Below, in pieces: positions 1 to 11,898 of a DNA stretch of 64,000 bases. This DNA comes from Ophiostoma sp. CBS 140.51. Its lineage: Eukaryota > Ascomycota > Sordariomycetes > Ophiostomatales > Ophiostomataceae. The stretch spans positions 56,933 through 120,932 of the forward strand of contig JANSLP010000077.1 of NCBI GenBank assembly GCA_029298735.1, read 5' to 3'. The translations under genes and the position numbers were made by a program. Under the pieces are notes generated by a model that saw only the letters and a list, made by a program, of their open reading frames with translations, was not told the DNA's origin and made no database searches. The number at the start of each line of letters is the position of its first letter. The first letter of the stretch is position 1.

Positions 1-1227
1 ATTTGCGAGACCAGGCCCAATCGCCCATTGTCCACCCGCTTCGTCAAAACACTCACCTTTGGTCCATGCCGCTGAACGCTGTCCACAATGTCCAGGCGCT
101 TGCGCGTCATCGTCGCGTCCAGTCGCCGCTCAAAGTCACGCAGGTCACGGTACCGCTGCACGCCTTCCCCGACAATGACGCTCTCGACGCCGTCCGGCAT
201 CGTCTTGTCCGTCGGCTTGCGGCTACGCCGCTTGGCTGCCTCAATGGCATTGTTCTGGGCCTGCTGCGCAGCGGCCGCGGCTGCAGCCTGTTGATGCTGC
301 TGGTGCGGCGGCAGGTGGTGAGGCTGCGGCATCGGGACCGGCGCGCCGCCGTGGTGGTGCGCTCCGGGGGCCATGGGCATGGGATGCGCGTTCGCGTGTT
401 GCTGCGGATGGTGCGGCTGAAGATGCGGCTGTTGGTGTTGCAAGTGGTGAGTAGGCTGCGGCGCCAATTGATGCTGGTGAGGATGAAGTTGATGTTGCGG
501 TTGTATGGGCATCGGCGCGTGTTGCGGCATGCCGTGGTGATGCGCTACGCCAGCAGGAGCCATGATGGGGGCTAGAGCAAAACCAGAAAAGGTTCGGAAA
601 AACGTTAGTGAGGACAAAAAGAAACGTGGCGTTCTCTGGCGTTTCTCTGGCTGTTTTTTTTTCGCTGGATCGTCTCCTTTTTGGCCACTGTTTTGATGGG
701 TCCAGGTTCCTTTCTGGCCCCAGTTTCCGCGTCGCCTATCAATTTGCACGCCGGTTCCTTTTCAAGTCCTTGGCTCTTTCTATTCTTTTTTTTCGTTCCG
801 TCGTTCCTTCTTTGTCCGCCATGAAGATGTCTAGACTAGGACTAGGGTAGGGGAGCGCGTTGCGAATGAGAAGGAAAGAAGAAAAATGGGGCTGGTAAGG
901 GGAGGGCGACTCAGAAACACCAAAAAGACAGAACGCGAGAAGAGAGAAGCCGCGCGAGCGACCGTGCAGGCGGCAGGTAAATTTTTCTGGGGCATTCTGC
1001 GCCTGATGGCTTGGCCCTGTCGGATCACCTCCTTCCCCTTTTTACGTCGTAGCTTTGTCCTCCCCAGCTCCTCCCACAGCTTCCACCTTCCAATACTGCG
1101 TTGTCGATGCTAGGAAAGAGCGACTGTGTCGCATGTCATACGTACCTGGCCCGCCGCGCCGCGCATTGCCATGGGGCGACCGCTGCGGCGGCATCTGTTG
1201 TGGATAGGGACGATAACCTGGTTGCAT
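1..1227 (-). CDS. ssr3: SWI/SNF and RSC remodelling complex subunit Ssr3/Rsc6/Snf12 (SMARCD/BAF60 family), 5' part
   Basis: Chromatin-remodelling subunit of the BAF60 type, acting in the nucleus. Exons: 1146-1227 (27 codons plus one base, starting MQPGYRPYP) and 57-571; the gene then runs off the window. The join is phase 1, with donor GTACGT at 1145-1140, a CACTAAC branch box near 603-609 and acceptor CTCTAG ending at 572; it gives Gly-Gly-Pro-Ala-Pro-Ile before the Met at 563. Residues from about 30 to 120 are Gln/His/Pro-rich. After them comes the family signature KRRSRKPTDKTMP, then LRDFERRLDATMTRKRLDI, which precedes the SWIB domain. A GTGAGT donor at 56-51 ends exon 2; the frame stays open beyond it but no longer resembles the family. 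The SWIB domain lies outside the window. Family call firm; exon 1 is inferred from splice phase and the typical MQ...YP...RSPH N-terminus. Confidence 0.85.
572..1145 (-). other. long first intron of ssr3 (574 nt)
   Basis: Unusually long for this window, where most introns are 60-110 nt. It has donor GTACGT, a CACTAAC branch box about 30 nt from the acceptor and a CTCTAG end. The short open frames inside it on either strand show no coding character. Confidence 0.7.
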
Positions 1228-2423
1228 CTTGTTTGTATGACCCTTAGTCAAGAAATATGGGATAGGATGTCGATTCTTCACGACACTCAGTACCGTGATA
1301 CTCAGTATTACTGAGTAATGTGCTTTTTTTTCTGTCGCCTGCTATGCCAGGCCGAACTGCGTCCTCGTCAAGGCGATTACCCTCTGCCAAGTAGAAACGG
1401 CAAGAGCAATAGGCGATGTGCTTCGTACCTGAAGAACAACAGCTGCTTAGAGAAGTGGAGAGGCGAAACACAAAAGAGGAAAAAGGGCAATAAAGGAGCC
1501 CCAAAGACAAGGCGGCAAAGGGCGACCGAGAAACGGGGGAAACGAGCCTATTGCGACCAAAAAGCCCCCGTGGCACCTTAATCTTGGCCGGATTCTCCGT
1601 TAAAATATGGGCGTTCCTGCCCGTAAACTCAGTAGGTCGGGTGGGGTTCTGCCGTGTAGCAGCGCTGGGCTGACGTTGCGCGCGGAAAAGGAAAGAGCAA
1701 GGTTGGCCGAAAGATGCGATGCGATTTGGGACCTCTTTTTCGGCAGTGTTGGGAGGAGAATCGTCAAAGGAAAAACGGTCAAGAAAGAGCAGACAGAGAA
1801 GGGGAAAACGCGGGACGCGCCTCCTTCAAACAGGCAAAGAACTGGTCAGTCTGGGGCCGCCTCAGCTGCCTCTTGTGTGCACGTGCCAGTGCTATGTATC
1901 GATACAAATACTAGAGTCTAAATAAGCCTGCATTATAGGTACCTATACACGGAACGATCGAAATCGAGTTGGATATCACGTGCACCACCAAGTGCCGACT
2001 CGACAAGTCACCAACTGCACTTCGCGTTCACATCTATTGCCAATATCAAAGAATAGACATAGTATTACAGCTTTACCAGCGCCCAAGATCGAGTCGCTTT
2101 TCTATTGCATTGCCGGTCGTCGGTGCGGCTGTTCTGCTGTGTTTCCGGCGCCACGCTGCAAGAAAAAATGCCAAATTACAAAAATGCTATGGAAGGACAG
2201 GATGCCATTTTAAATCCAAAAGAAGGGAGAAAGACAAAGGAAAGGAGATAGTGAAAGAATGCAAAAGTAAATGAATGAAATGAGTTGCGGTAGAGAAATA
2301 TCAGGAATAGAAAACAGAAGCGAATTCTTCTATACCGCCGAAAATAAGAGGCCGCAGAGAAGTATTTTGTGTAGTCGTAGAGTACGGTAGAGTAGGGTCG
2401 AGGTCCAGGAAGAGAGTGCTGTA
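1228..2423. other. intergenic: ssr3 promoter side and kinase 3' side
   Basis: No gene seen. Holds the upstream region of ssr3 and the 3' flank of the PDK1-like kinase. One CACGTG hexamer lies at 1977-1982. Small open frames here (such as 1607-1921) have no family features. Confidence 0.5.
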
Positions 2424-5108
2424 TCAGAACTGGGCACCGAGTCCATTCTTCGATTGCCTCTTGCTGAACCGGTTCCGTTTCCGTTCCGAGATGATCGTGT
2501 CGTCGCCGTTGCTCTGGCTGCGTCCCGAGTGGTTCATCCGACCGCCGAGTGTGCTAGCAGGGCTGGACATTGATGAAGACATGTCCCCAAACTCCTCGCT
2601 GCGATACGACGAAAGAATATTTTGCGACTGGGCCAGATCCTTGGCGCGCTCCAGGGAATCAATCCAGTCCTCCACAGCCGCCATGCCACCGTCGAGAGCA
2701 CCCTTAGGCTCTTCAAAAGCATAATGTGTGCCGTTCTGTAAGACCATTAGCAATCATCCACAAACTTGAGAATCACAAAACAAAACAATCGAAGATGTTT
2801 AACATACTGTATCAACACACCAGATAGGCTGTCCCTTGGCGTCGGTCTGGGTCTTCCACACACAATCTGGGTTCAGAAGCGAAATCTCCTGCTTCGCCTT
2901 CTTCTCGTCTCCACCCGCCGGTGCAAAGACGATACGCCCACTAGAAGTGACCATCACCAGCCGTTGTCGCTTCTTCGTTGTGTTGCCGCCAAAGAATCGA
3001 GACAACTTTTTGTGACCGTCGCCCTCTGACTTGCCATGAGGACTGTTGGGAATCGGCGTCGATACCACCATTAGGTCACCCAGCTTGAGAATGCGCTCAT
3101 TCTGACGTGTTAACACAGGCGACCAGTCAAGGTCCAGCTGCGTCGGGGGAGGAAGCTCGGTAATGATTCTCGGAGGCCGTTGCGTGCTGTTGGGCGACAT
3201 CTGAGACCCCATCCCACCTCCATTGCCGCTGGGACTCGATGCACCCACAGGTGCGCCTCTTGACGTAGGGATAGACTGAGGTGGAGGGGCTGACCCATTT
3301 AGCTGGATAACGTGAGCGTCCTGAGAAGGCGGCACATACGGGCGAAGTCTCGGTGCTTTTGTGCGCCACAGATCACGTCCGAACGGCTGGCCGTCAAAGA
3401 ACTCGTGGTTCATGATGTGCTCGATCGTCAACCGGCGAGCGGGCTCCAAAACGAGACACCGCTCCACCAGGTCGCGAGCTGCAGAAGGAAACCCAGGCGG
3501 AAATTCGTAGTCCAAGTTGACGATTTTCTGGAAAGTCATATACTCCGACCCTCCCTTGAATGGTGGCCGACCAGCTAAAAGTTGGTAGATGATACAGCCA
3601 AATGCCCACAAGTCACTCGCCTTGCTCGCCGACTTATCCATAAGAAGCTCGGGGCTCACATATTCCGCTGTGCCAACGAAAGAGGCAGAGCGACCATCGC
3701 CCTGTGCGATAAGAGAGCCACCCATGCCATTGCCATCTGCTGATGCTGGGTCTCTTGGGTCGGGGAGAAGTTTCGCTGTGCCGAAATCGGTGATCTTGAC
3801 GTGCATATTTTCATCCAGGAGGACGTTCTCCGGTTTGAGGTCACGGTGAATAACACCCCGTGAGTGCATGTAGCGGATGGCATCGAGAATTTGGGCGCCA
3901 TAAAACCGTGTACACTCGACGTCAAATGTGCCCGTCCGCTTCAGAATACCCAGCAGCTCACCGCCGCTACACAGATCCAAAACATAGTAAAGAGACTGCT
4001 CGTCCTGAAACGTGTAGTATAGCCGGACGATGCCAGGATGTTCCGTGAGGCGGTTGAGTGTGTTCTTCTCGATGTTGACGTATTTGACTTTCTTCTCCTT
4101 GATGATGTGCTTCTTTTCGAGAACTTTGATGGCGTACTCTTTCAAGCTTTGGCGGTCTGTGGCTAGGTAGACGGAGCTATACGAACCTTCGCCCAGAATC
4201 CGGCCAAACGAGAAGTCTTGGACTCCCTTTTTGACTGTCCGAAACACGGGCTTGCCGGACGCATCGACTTCCTTTCTGACACTCACGGCTGCTCCCCGCT
4301 CTTTCCACTCCTCACTACTTTTTGACACGGCAGTTTCCATCCCAGGAGGGCCAGGAGGCCCAGGTGGCGCGGCACCTGATCCTGCAGGGATAGACACATA
4401 GCCACCCGCCATGCCTTTGGAGCTTCGCCGTGGCGGAAGGGGGCTGCTACCGGACGAGAGGGGAAGGTTCTGCCGCGGTCCATTGTAGGTTCGGTCGGTA
4501 TGGTTCGTTTCCGAAGATGTCACAGAGGCAATATAGGAGGTAGGGGGGTGTTGGGAGCGCGAGTCGCTTCGTGAAGGTTGACGATAAGAGGATGAACGAG
4601 CTGGCTCGATGTTTCGTAAAGCACCGTAGCCCGTAGGCGAGTTCGACGTCGGGTCTGTGGTGGCACCAGAGCCAGGGCTGGTGTAAATGGTCGACATGGG
4701 CCTCGTAGAGGATGCCGGCCCGGCGGCCCCTGGGCCCTGTCTGTATGCTGAGTATTGATTCTGTAGGTACGGGTCGGAGGGTGCCCTCACGGCAGGCTCG
4801 GGAGTCTGCACGTTGCTGAGGTTTGCCTGTGCAGACTTAAAAAGAGCGGATGCATCTTCCTGTGGTCTCCTTTGGCTAGCGAGTGGACTTGGTCCCCGTG
4901 ATGGAACCTGCTGTTGGACGGGTAGCGAAGACGAAGAGTGCGAGGCCGACTGGGAGATGTAGGTTGCTTGCGGATCGGGAGACGTTTGAAAAGGCGGGAA
5001 TGCCTCCCGGGTTTCTGAATCGGCATCCACAGTTGGCGACGCCGTGTCATCGGGATTGGCAATGCGCAAACCGCCCAGAGCCTTGGAGAGGCTCAAGTCC
5101 CCATTCAT
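2424..5108 (-). CDS. pkh1: PDK1-type serine/threonine protein kinase (Pkh1/Pkh2, Ksg1)
   Basis: Master AGC-kinase kinase that phosphorylates activation loops of Ypk/Sch9/Pkc-type kinases and links sphingolipid signals to cell-wall integrity. Exons 2808-5108 and 2424-2735; 72-nt phase-0 intron, donor GTATGT, acceptor TTACAG; 870 aa. Residues 1-295 are Ser/Pro/Gln-rich and probably disordered. Kinase domain about 299-572: glycine loop GEGSYSSV at 306-313, ATP Lys328, HRDLKPEN at 421-428, DFG at 441-443, and SFVGTAEYVSPE with Ser476 at the position of the human PDK1 Ser241 autophosphorylation site. From about 672 (LGDLMVVSTP) through the intron junction (IWCVDT/NGTHYAFEE) to about residue 800 there is a PDK1-type PH-like domain. 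The hydrophilic tail ends in GLGAQF. Family call firm; which yeast paralogue it matches best is not decidable here. Confidence 0.93.
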
Positions 5109-7693
5109 TGCGGCGATGGTGACGGGTGTCGGTCCCCTGCTGGCGGGATTGTTGGGTGCGAGATAGTTTGGCTGTCAGAGAACGCGAACGTGGACAAGAG
5201 GTGTTGGATCAGGGTCGTGCACGGTCAAAAGGTAAGAAGCCGCATTCGCAGGAACACCCCTGTCCGCAATTGTGCCCGCCGTAATATTAACAACCAAGGA
5301 CTGAAGGAACCGGGGAACCAAAAACAGTCTCTGCTCCCATCTGACGGAACCCTTTCAGTACACAGTCGAGACAGTTTGCTCAAGTCGATGTCGTCTCGAT
5401 TCGCCAGCACAATGCGTATCGTGTGAATTGAAGTTATCGAAACGCAAGGTTCCTAGGCGGCGACTAATTCGAGGAGGGCTGTGCAAAGAGCGGGCTGGAT
5501 TTTGTTGGCCACAGAGGATGCAGGGTGACGACTGCACTGCGCACCGCGGGCAATGGTGGGCAGGATTGGAACACGAACGCACAAAAAGGAATCAGGAAAA
5601 CGGGAGTCGAGGAGGTCGGAGCGTAACGAAGGAGTCGACGAAGACAAGAGGCACACGGGAACGAGTGTCGAGGTGTGAGAACGGGGACAGGTATGTCAAA
5701 CTGGTTGTGGCGGCGCTGGCGTTAGCGAGACTGCCGTGACGTCTGACGCCTAAAGTGCACGGGGCGGGGAAAGAGGGATAGCAGAAAGGCAAAGGGCGGC
5801 GCAGCTGAGGCTGGCTGCCATCACGACGGTCTGTTCGAGAGCCGGAACGAAAAGAACGAGAAATGAAGCTAGAGCAAAATGTCGGGAAAAACGGGTGTAA
5901 ATGAAGTCCTACCAGTTTGATTTGACGCCCGTCACCGGACCAGCCGCCAGGGGGCCTTCGACTTGAGAGACCGACAAAGGTCGGACGAGGGCGTTCGATC
6001 GATCGGGCGTTGGGTGCAAGGCGCCGGTCGAGCGTGGGCGGCGGGAAAAGCGAGATGAAACGAGGACCGCAGAGACCAAAAGAAGGGAGGACGGCGACAC
6101 TTGAAGAGGAAAAGGGGGTGAAAGCAGGACTGGAAATGTAGCTGCTAGGAAGCAGCCCAATTGACAAAATGGCCAGGCCGACTTGGATGAGGAAGGAGCG
6201 AACAGAGGGCCCCAGGTGCGGCGGAGACGGGCAACGCAAAGAGACCATCAAGCGGGAAAGTGCCAGCTAATCGGTGCTTACTGCCACATTGAGCACCATA
6301 GCGTGATGGTGGTGCAAATGCGCCTGTAGCGCGTGGGAAACAGCTAGCAGAACACGCAGTAATATTTTCAGTGCATTCTTCACCAAAGAGGAGCGAGCAC
6401 TTCGTATTGGCATTTGGTGCCCTGAGAAATGGACCTGCTGTGCCTTCCTCACAGTCCGTCGTCGACATCTCGTCTTTTACACATACAAAGTAGAGTCTGT
6501 CTACGACGCACTGTAGACGTCCTCCTGACTGCTCTCCTTTTTAGAGCTTCTTCGTGACAAACGGGATCGACAAGAAGGCAGTGCACATAACGAGGTCTTC
6601 CTTTAAAGGTCGCACCAGACAAGGCCAGCTCGCAGGCTACGACCTAGGGAAATTAGGCATTTCCAAGAGGTGAATCCCTGATGCGAGCTGGCAGGTCCCG
6701 CTGCCCCTGTTCTCCCAAGACGGATTCTGACAAGGTCTGTGGGGAACGCGAGGAGAGCAGGAGAGGCTGCTTTGCCTTTGTGTCAGCTCAGACCATCACT
6801 GTAGAGCGACAGGATGTTGTAGAGACAACGCCAGAACCCAGAAGCCTCGCTCGGATCACCGCACCGAACACCACGTCATATGTCTTCGAGGCGCGCCAAG
6901 TACCCATACCGGCCGCGCATCGCCGTTATCATCGTGCCTTCTGCTTTCTTTTGCGGCCTGCTCACTCGCCAGTTTAGAGCTTGCGTCTGCAGCAGTCTCA
7001 GCCTCAGCTTTCTTGCGCAGTGGAGAAGACGGCCGTGGGAAATTGGCTACTCCATCCACCCAGTTCGATCTGGGATGCTTGGCCTCGTAATATCGACGCC
7101 TTGCTTCGGCTAGCCAGCACACCAACTCCGGAGACAAGGTATGATACACGGAAAGATTGCTATTCTTATTATTATCAGTACTTTTGAGTGGGTTTTGTCG
7201 TCGCCCGCCATACCATGGCCATCCCACAAAATCGTGAGGAAAGAGCACAGTATTTTTGTGTGGCCAAAATGCAATTGGTCGAACTGGCCGTTTGCGAAAT
7301 GCGATATAAACGATCTGCACGCGAGCAACTGCCAACATCGTTCCTGCCCTGGGACCTGATGAGTGTTCACCAAGCTAGGAAGGCACGAACCTACAACAAG
7401 TCTATCTCGCCTTCTAGTCGAGTTGAACGCCGTGCACAAATGGTGCTCGTAGAACCATCGGGCATTGGAAAACAAAGCAAAAAAGGCAGGAACGAGCTTT
7501 CCACCATCGCTCCTTCTCTGTGAACTGCCTTGACTGCCTGCAACGGCTCTCAGCAGCGAGACCATGGAAACCACAAGAACTGCGACCCCAAAGCAAGCAC
7601 GCTTAAGGCTTTTTGGCTCACATTTCTGATACCCCTTCTGTATCGCACCGTGATAACATCGCCATCATTCCCATACATTCAAAGACACCCATC
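5109..7693. other. gene-poor stretch upstream of the kinase
   Basis: No confident gene. The first 1.2 kb is a purine-rich (+ strand) leader/promoter for the minus-strand kinase; the 219-codon frame at 5592-6251 on the minus strand reads Ser/Pro/Phe-rich low complexity and looks like leader sequence. A minus-strand frame at 6859-7338 starts with a true ATG and its C-terminal half has protein-like composition (YYEAKHPRSNWVDGVANFP), but no family is recognised and no splice partner found. Confidence 0.4.
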
Positions 7694-8891
7694 ATGATTC
7701 GCATCAACCCCACAGCCATCTCCGTCACAATAGAGGACGTAAACAACCTTGTGATTCGACGCAGCCTTGGCTCGTCCTCCGGTGAGTCTGATGGTCAGGT
7801 CAACAATCAGACCAAACAACAACGCATCCTTGGCAGGACCGAAGATCAATATCCGCACGCCGTTGCACAGACCCTTGCATCGCCGGTGGCAGCGTCAACA
7901 AAGGATGGCCACTTGGACGCCTCGCCTGGACCGACACATGTCGGCCAAGAGGCAAACGACAGCCTCATGGAAGACGTATCCCAATCTCCGCCGGTGCTGA
8001 CAGCAACTCACGCCAGCGACGGCAATACCATCAATGCCATCAGCGCCCGGATTGGAGATGGGAACGTTGTAATGGGGACACCCCAGCTGTACGGCAGAGC
8101 AATTGCCCGAACCACCCCCGGCCAAAGTGACGGCCCTTCCCATAATAACGGGTTGTCCAGCGGCAGTGTCTCGCCTCGGTGGCTGTCCCTGCCGCCTCGT
8201 AGGCCGCATCCAGCTTGGACAGCTGCCGAACGGGAAATCGCCACGAGCCCGCTTGCCAATCGCGTTCCTCGCTAGCGACAAGAACAACGCCAACCTGCAA
8301 CGGGGGCGGACGCAAACGCAAACACCACAAACGCGTTTACATCAAACGTTGCAGCAAACGACGGTGCAAATAACGTACCGCGCGAGGCAGCCTGGATAGA
8401 CCGGTATCCTGGGTCGTTTATGGCCACTGGCCCGTTTTCTTCACCGGCCGTGACAACACAAAGACGAAGGATCGTCACCCCAGAGCACCGGGTAAGTCGT
8501 GAGACTTGGAGGCAACCTCTGTGCAGGACACTGGACACTGGACACTGGGCAAACCTATAACGCTAACTTGGCTGCGCTGTAGAGACCTGTCCGCCTCCCT
8601 CGAAGCTCGCGATCACTTGATGACGATTTGGAAACAATAAACCGCCGTGCCGCAAGGGCTCTGCAGAGGCACCCTGAGCACTTTGTAGAACGGGTCCCAG
8701 TCGATCAGCACGTTATCCCACCGATGGGACGTGACCGACAGCATGCAGACTTTGAAATCTACGAGGAGCCTCAGCCCGACAATTCCCTTCGACAAATTGA
8801 TCGGATGAGCCGCCGTCGGTGGGATGAGCTTTTGAGAGGGCTCATTGGCGACGACGACGATATAGAAAGAGTGCTGGACGGCATTGTATGA
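7694..8891 (+). pseudogene. hypothetical protein gene with an in-frame TAG; probable pseudogene or mis-spliced model
   Basis: Not recognised. From the ATG at 7694 (MIRINPTAISVTIEDVNNLV) the frame is open to 8491 except for one TAG at 8273-8275. Downstream the same frame continues with similar composition to a good donor (CACCGG/GTAAGT, 8492). After a 91-nt intron (branch GCTAAC, acceptor CTGTAG at 8581-8582) it resumes in phase at 8583 and reads RPVRLPRSSRSLDDDLETIN onward to a TGA at 8889. Read through the TAG, it would be 368 codons, charged at the C-terminus (GDDDDIERVLDGIV). An intron ending at the TAG itself (TCGCTAG) would rescue it, but the only in-phase donors (such as GTAATG at 8069) are weak and no branch box is seen. 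Function unknown. Confidence 0.4.
8526..8546. repeat. GGACACT x3 tandem repeat
   Basis: Three contiguous exact 7-nt units inside the intron of the 7694-8891 gene. Confidence 0.8.
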
Positions 8892-11800
8892 ATGGGCAAG
8901 TGAGCGCAAAACAAAAGTATGGAAATGGCGTGAAGGAGTTGTGAGGGTTGAAGCTTCAACTTTGACGTGTTTGTTGGAGGTGTTTTCTGTATCCTTTCCT
9001 TTGACTCTTTAAGGAGTATTTTGTGCACAAATCCCTACAATACATCATTTTATGTGCCCTTCAATTTAGTCTTATACAAATCACAAATCCATGCTATGCA
9101 GGCTGAATAAAATCGTGCACAGAATTATTACAACACAGAACATTCTCTGTGGGCCAAATCTGCCGGGGCTGCCGACACAGACCAACCCATACCAGCCGAC
9201 ATCCCCAATTCATGGCCTGAGGAGATGTGTTTCGAGGGCACTCGCGCAGCGCTCGCGTCCCCTTTGTGACCGAGCAGCGCTAGACCATATCGGACGATTG
9301 CCCTGGGCGACATTTTTGCTCTTGCGTGCTCCTTGGAGCTACCGGTGCGCCTCAAATCGCTCCTCTCGCCTTGGCAACCGCCCTGCGCAAAAGACACGGA
9401 CAAAGGCAGATGTATTGTGTAGAGGCTTAAAAAAGGGTACCTGTGAGCCATCGTGTTTTACGCGGAATGTGTGGCAAAACGAGCCTATTTTGCTAGTCCA
9501 CAGGTACTAATTTAAGTGGGCGCTGGAAAGGACTGGACCTGGGCAAGCTGGGCCAGAGTTCCGTGCGGCAGGGCAGAATCGAAGCCAGCGCAGTGCTTTC
9601 CTTGACGACGGTGTGAGCAACTGGGACCACTGACAGAGTGCCGCCCGTGGGGGATTGATTGCCGTCACAGCGGAATGGAGGAGACATGGCGCTAGACAGT
9701 GTTTCATACAGTGCTAAATATTATTCGCACATTTGGCACGGAGCAATAACCCCTGCAACTGTGCCAGGTCCTTTGCGGAGCACCCGTGCTTTCTCCTCCT
9801 TCGTGCTCTCACTCCCACCTTGAGCCAGCTCCTCTCTTGTCTCCTCCCTTCGACGTCTGGTCCTGGCCCTGTGGTGTCGCCAGCCGCGAATCATCACCCA
9901 GCATCCTTCTCCGTTCCGCAGAAAGAGGACAAACAGACCAAACAGGCAGACAACCCGCCCCAGAAGCTACTCAGTCGAACAGAAAAGGGCTTTCTCCATC
10001 TCCCTTCCGTCCTGGGCGCCCCATCTTTCTCTCTTCGGCCTTCTCGTCCTACTTGTCTCCGACCTCTTTCTTGCTCTTCTTCGTATACTTTGCTATCCCC
10101 CACACCAGCCAGACACCAACACACCAACATGTCGTCCATCTTATGCAAGAAGCCAACATGACAGAGGGCCCTCAGTATGCCAAGGTAGTCGGGTGTGTTC
10201 CTGGGGCAATTGATGTAGTTTCTTGGCCTCATGAAGCCATCGGTTATATTCTAGACCCTTGATCTAAGTCTTTCTTCCTTTTGCTTGTTACTTGTCCACT
10301 TGGATGATGCATACCTTGTAGAAAACACGGCAGAGTATATAAGGAGGAGGAAGGGTTCTGTTGACAGAGCAGCTCCTGCCTTTATTTCTACGCAACAAGG
10401 CCAGTCTTCAATTCAAAGACCAAAGGGACGAATGAGAGAGAAGACGCCCTTCCCCAAAAAGAAACCGAGGAGGAGCAAGTGAAGAGAAAGACAACGACTG
10501 CCAACTGTAGGAAGGCTCTTGGAGGCAAACGATAGGGCTTCACAAGGGCCAACCGGCATTGGTTGTCTTGGGCCCTTCTTTTTGCCCTTTTTGCTGCTGT
10601 CTCAAAGCTTCACGAGTCTTAGTAACACACGATCGTGTCAGGCACTGGTTGTTGTGCCGTCGTGCCTTCCGAGTTTCCTCAAAAAGCAGTTTGAGAGGTA
10701 GCGCCAAAAAGTAGATTTTGGCCCGGATTTTGCTAGCGTAGTACCAATAAGTCACTTTGTTCTCCCAGCCACTCACATACTAAATCTAAGTACCCAGTCC
10801 GTCCCCTCTTAATGGAGCCGCTATTGTTTTTATCTTTGTCCGTCTCTCTTCTCGCTCTTCTCGCCTTCTCTCTCTCTTTTTTTCTTCTTTTTTTTCTTTA
10901 ATTCTTTTATTCGTCTCTACCGACCTCTTCCTTCGTCCATCTTTCATCTGCACCTCACCTCTTAGCCACGCTCCCTGTATCCCCATCTCCTTTCTTATTT
11001 GCTTGTTGCTGCCCTTCTTTTCTCACATACAACACCCCCCGTCTTTCATTCAACGTCCTTTGCTCTCTGAACCAGTTCTCACATATTGCTCATAGTTCCT
11101 TCCCACACAGTTTCCTTCCTTCCTCTTTTGCACCTCCGACACACGTTCGCTCTTACCTTCTTACTCTTTTATTCAAACTTCCTCACATAAATACTATTCT
11201 TTCCCCTTCTACATTCTACTCTCCTTCCCTTCCAACTCCTATCCTGCACTTTCCTATTTACTCTTTGTGGTTCCTTCCTTGCTCGACTACCACCTCTCTC
11301 TCTCTCATATCTTTTACTTTGGCTCTTAATTGTGTCAACCACTCTCTCACCTCCATACTCTTCGTCCTTTCATCTCCTAATAACACCTCAAGTCAAGAAA
11401 CGACCTACCAACCAAACGCCCATCTTGCCGTCTTGCCGTCTCGCCATTCTCCTCCTGACTCTTCTCGAGCATACCACAACCACCGCAACCCATCAACCAT
11501 CTCTATACGTTGATAGTAACACGCCAACGGCCGATTTTAGCTTTATCCTCTCCTCAAACGGGCTCCCTACGTCCTCGTGTGGCCCAATTGGTGTCTCTTG
11601 CACATCCTCTTAGTGCCAATTCTGCTTCTCACTTACACTGCTCGCGTGCCTCACAGTCTTTTTTTTTCAGTTTCTTTTTGCTCTTTGTAGCCTCAACCCG
11701 GCCTCTCCGTCCTACTTGTACATCTCCGCCTCTTGCATTACTTACCTCTACGCCCAGTTTCTTTCAGTTTTTTTTATTCTGTCTTTTCTTGCAATTTCGT

Positions 11801-11898
11801 GCGGTCTTTTCCCAGTTCTCTTCTTCATTCTGAAGTGTTGTGCGCGCCACTTGCTACCGCCCAGCATCATCTGCCAACATCGGCTCGAAGCAATCACC
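8892..11898. other. 3 kb without a supportable gene; long pyrimidine-rich leader
   Basis: About 9.75-10.13 kb is a CT-rich run followed by ATGTCGTCC at 10130, which looks like a gene start but stops after ten codons (10130-10162). About 10.8-11.85 kb is strongly CT-rich on the + strand and most likely the promoter and long 5' leader of the gene at 11899. Open frames here are low-complexity Ser/Leu/Phe/Pro products of that bias. Confidence 0.5.

Noticed and set aside
2799..2807. Kinase C-terminus ending at IWCVDTVC
   Set aside because: The last two codons are the GTATGT donor; splicing to 2735 restores the PH-like domain.
5592..6251. 219-codon minus-strand frame upstream of the kinase
   Set aside because: Ser/Pro/Phe/Leu low complexity typical of a pyrimidine-rich leader; no conserved motif or splice partner leading into the kinase.
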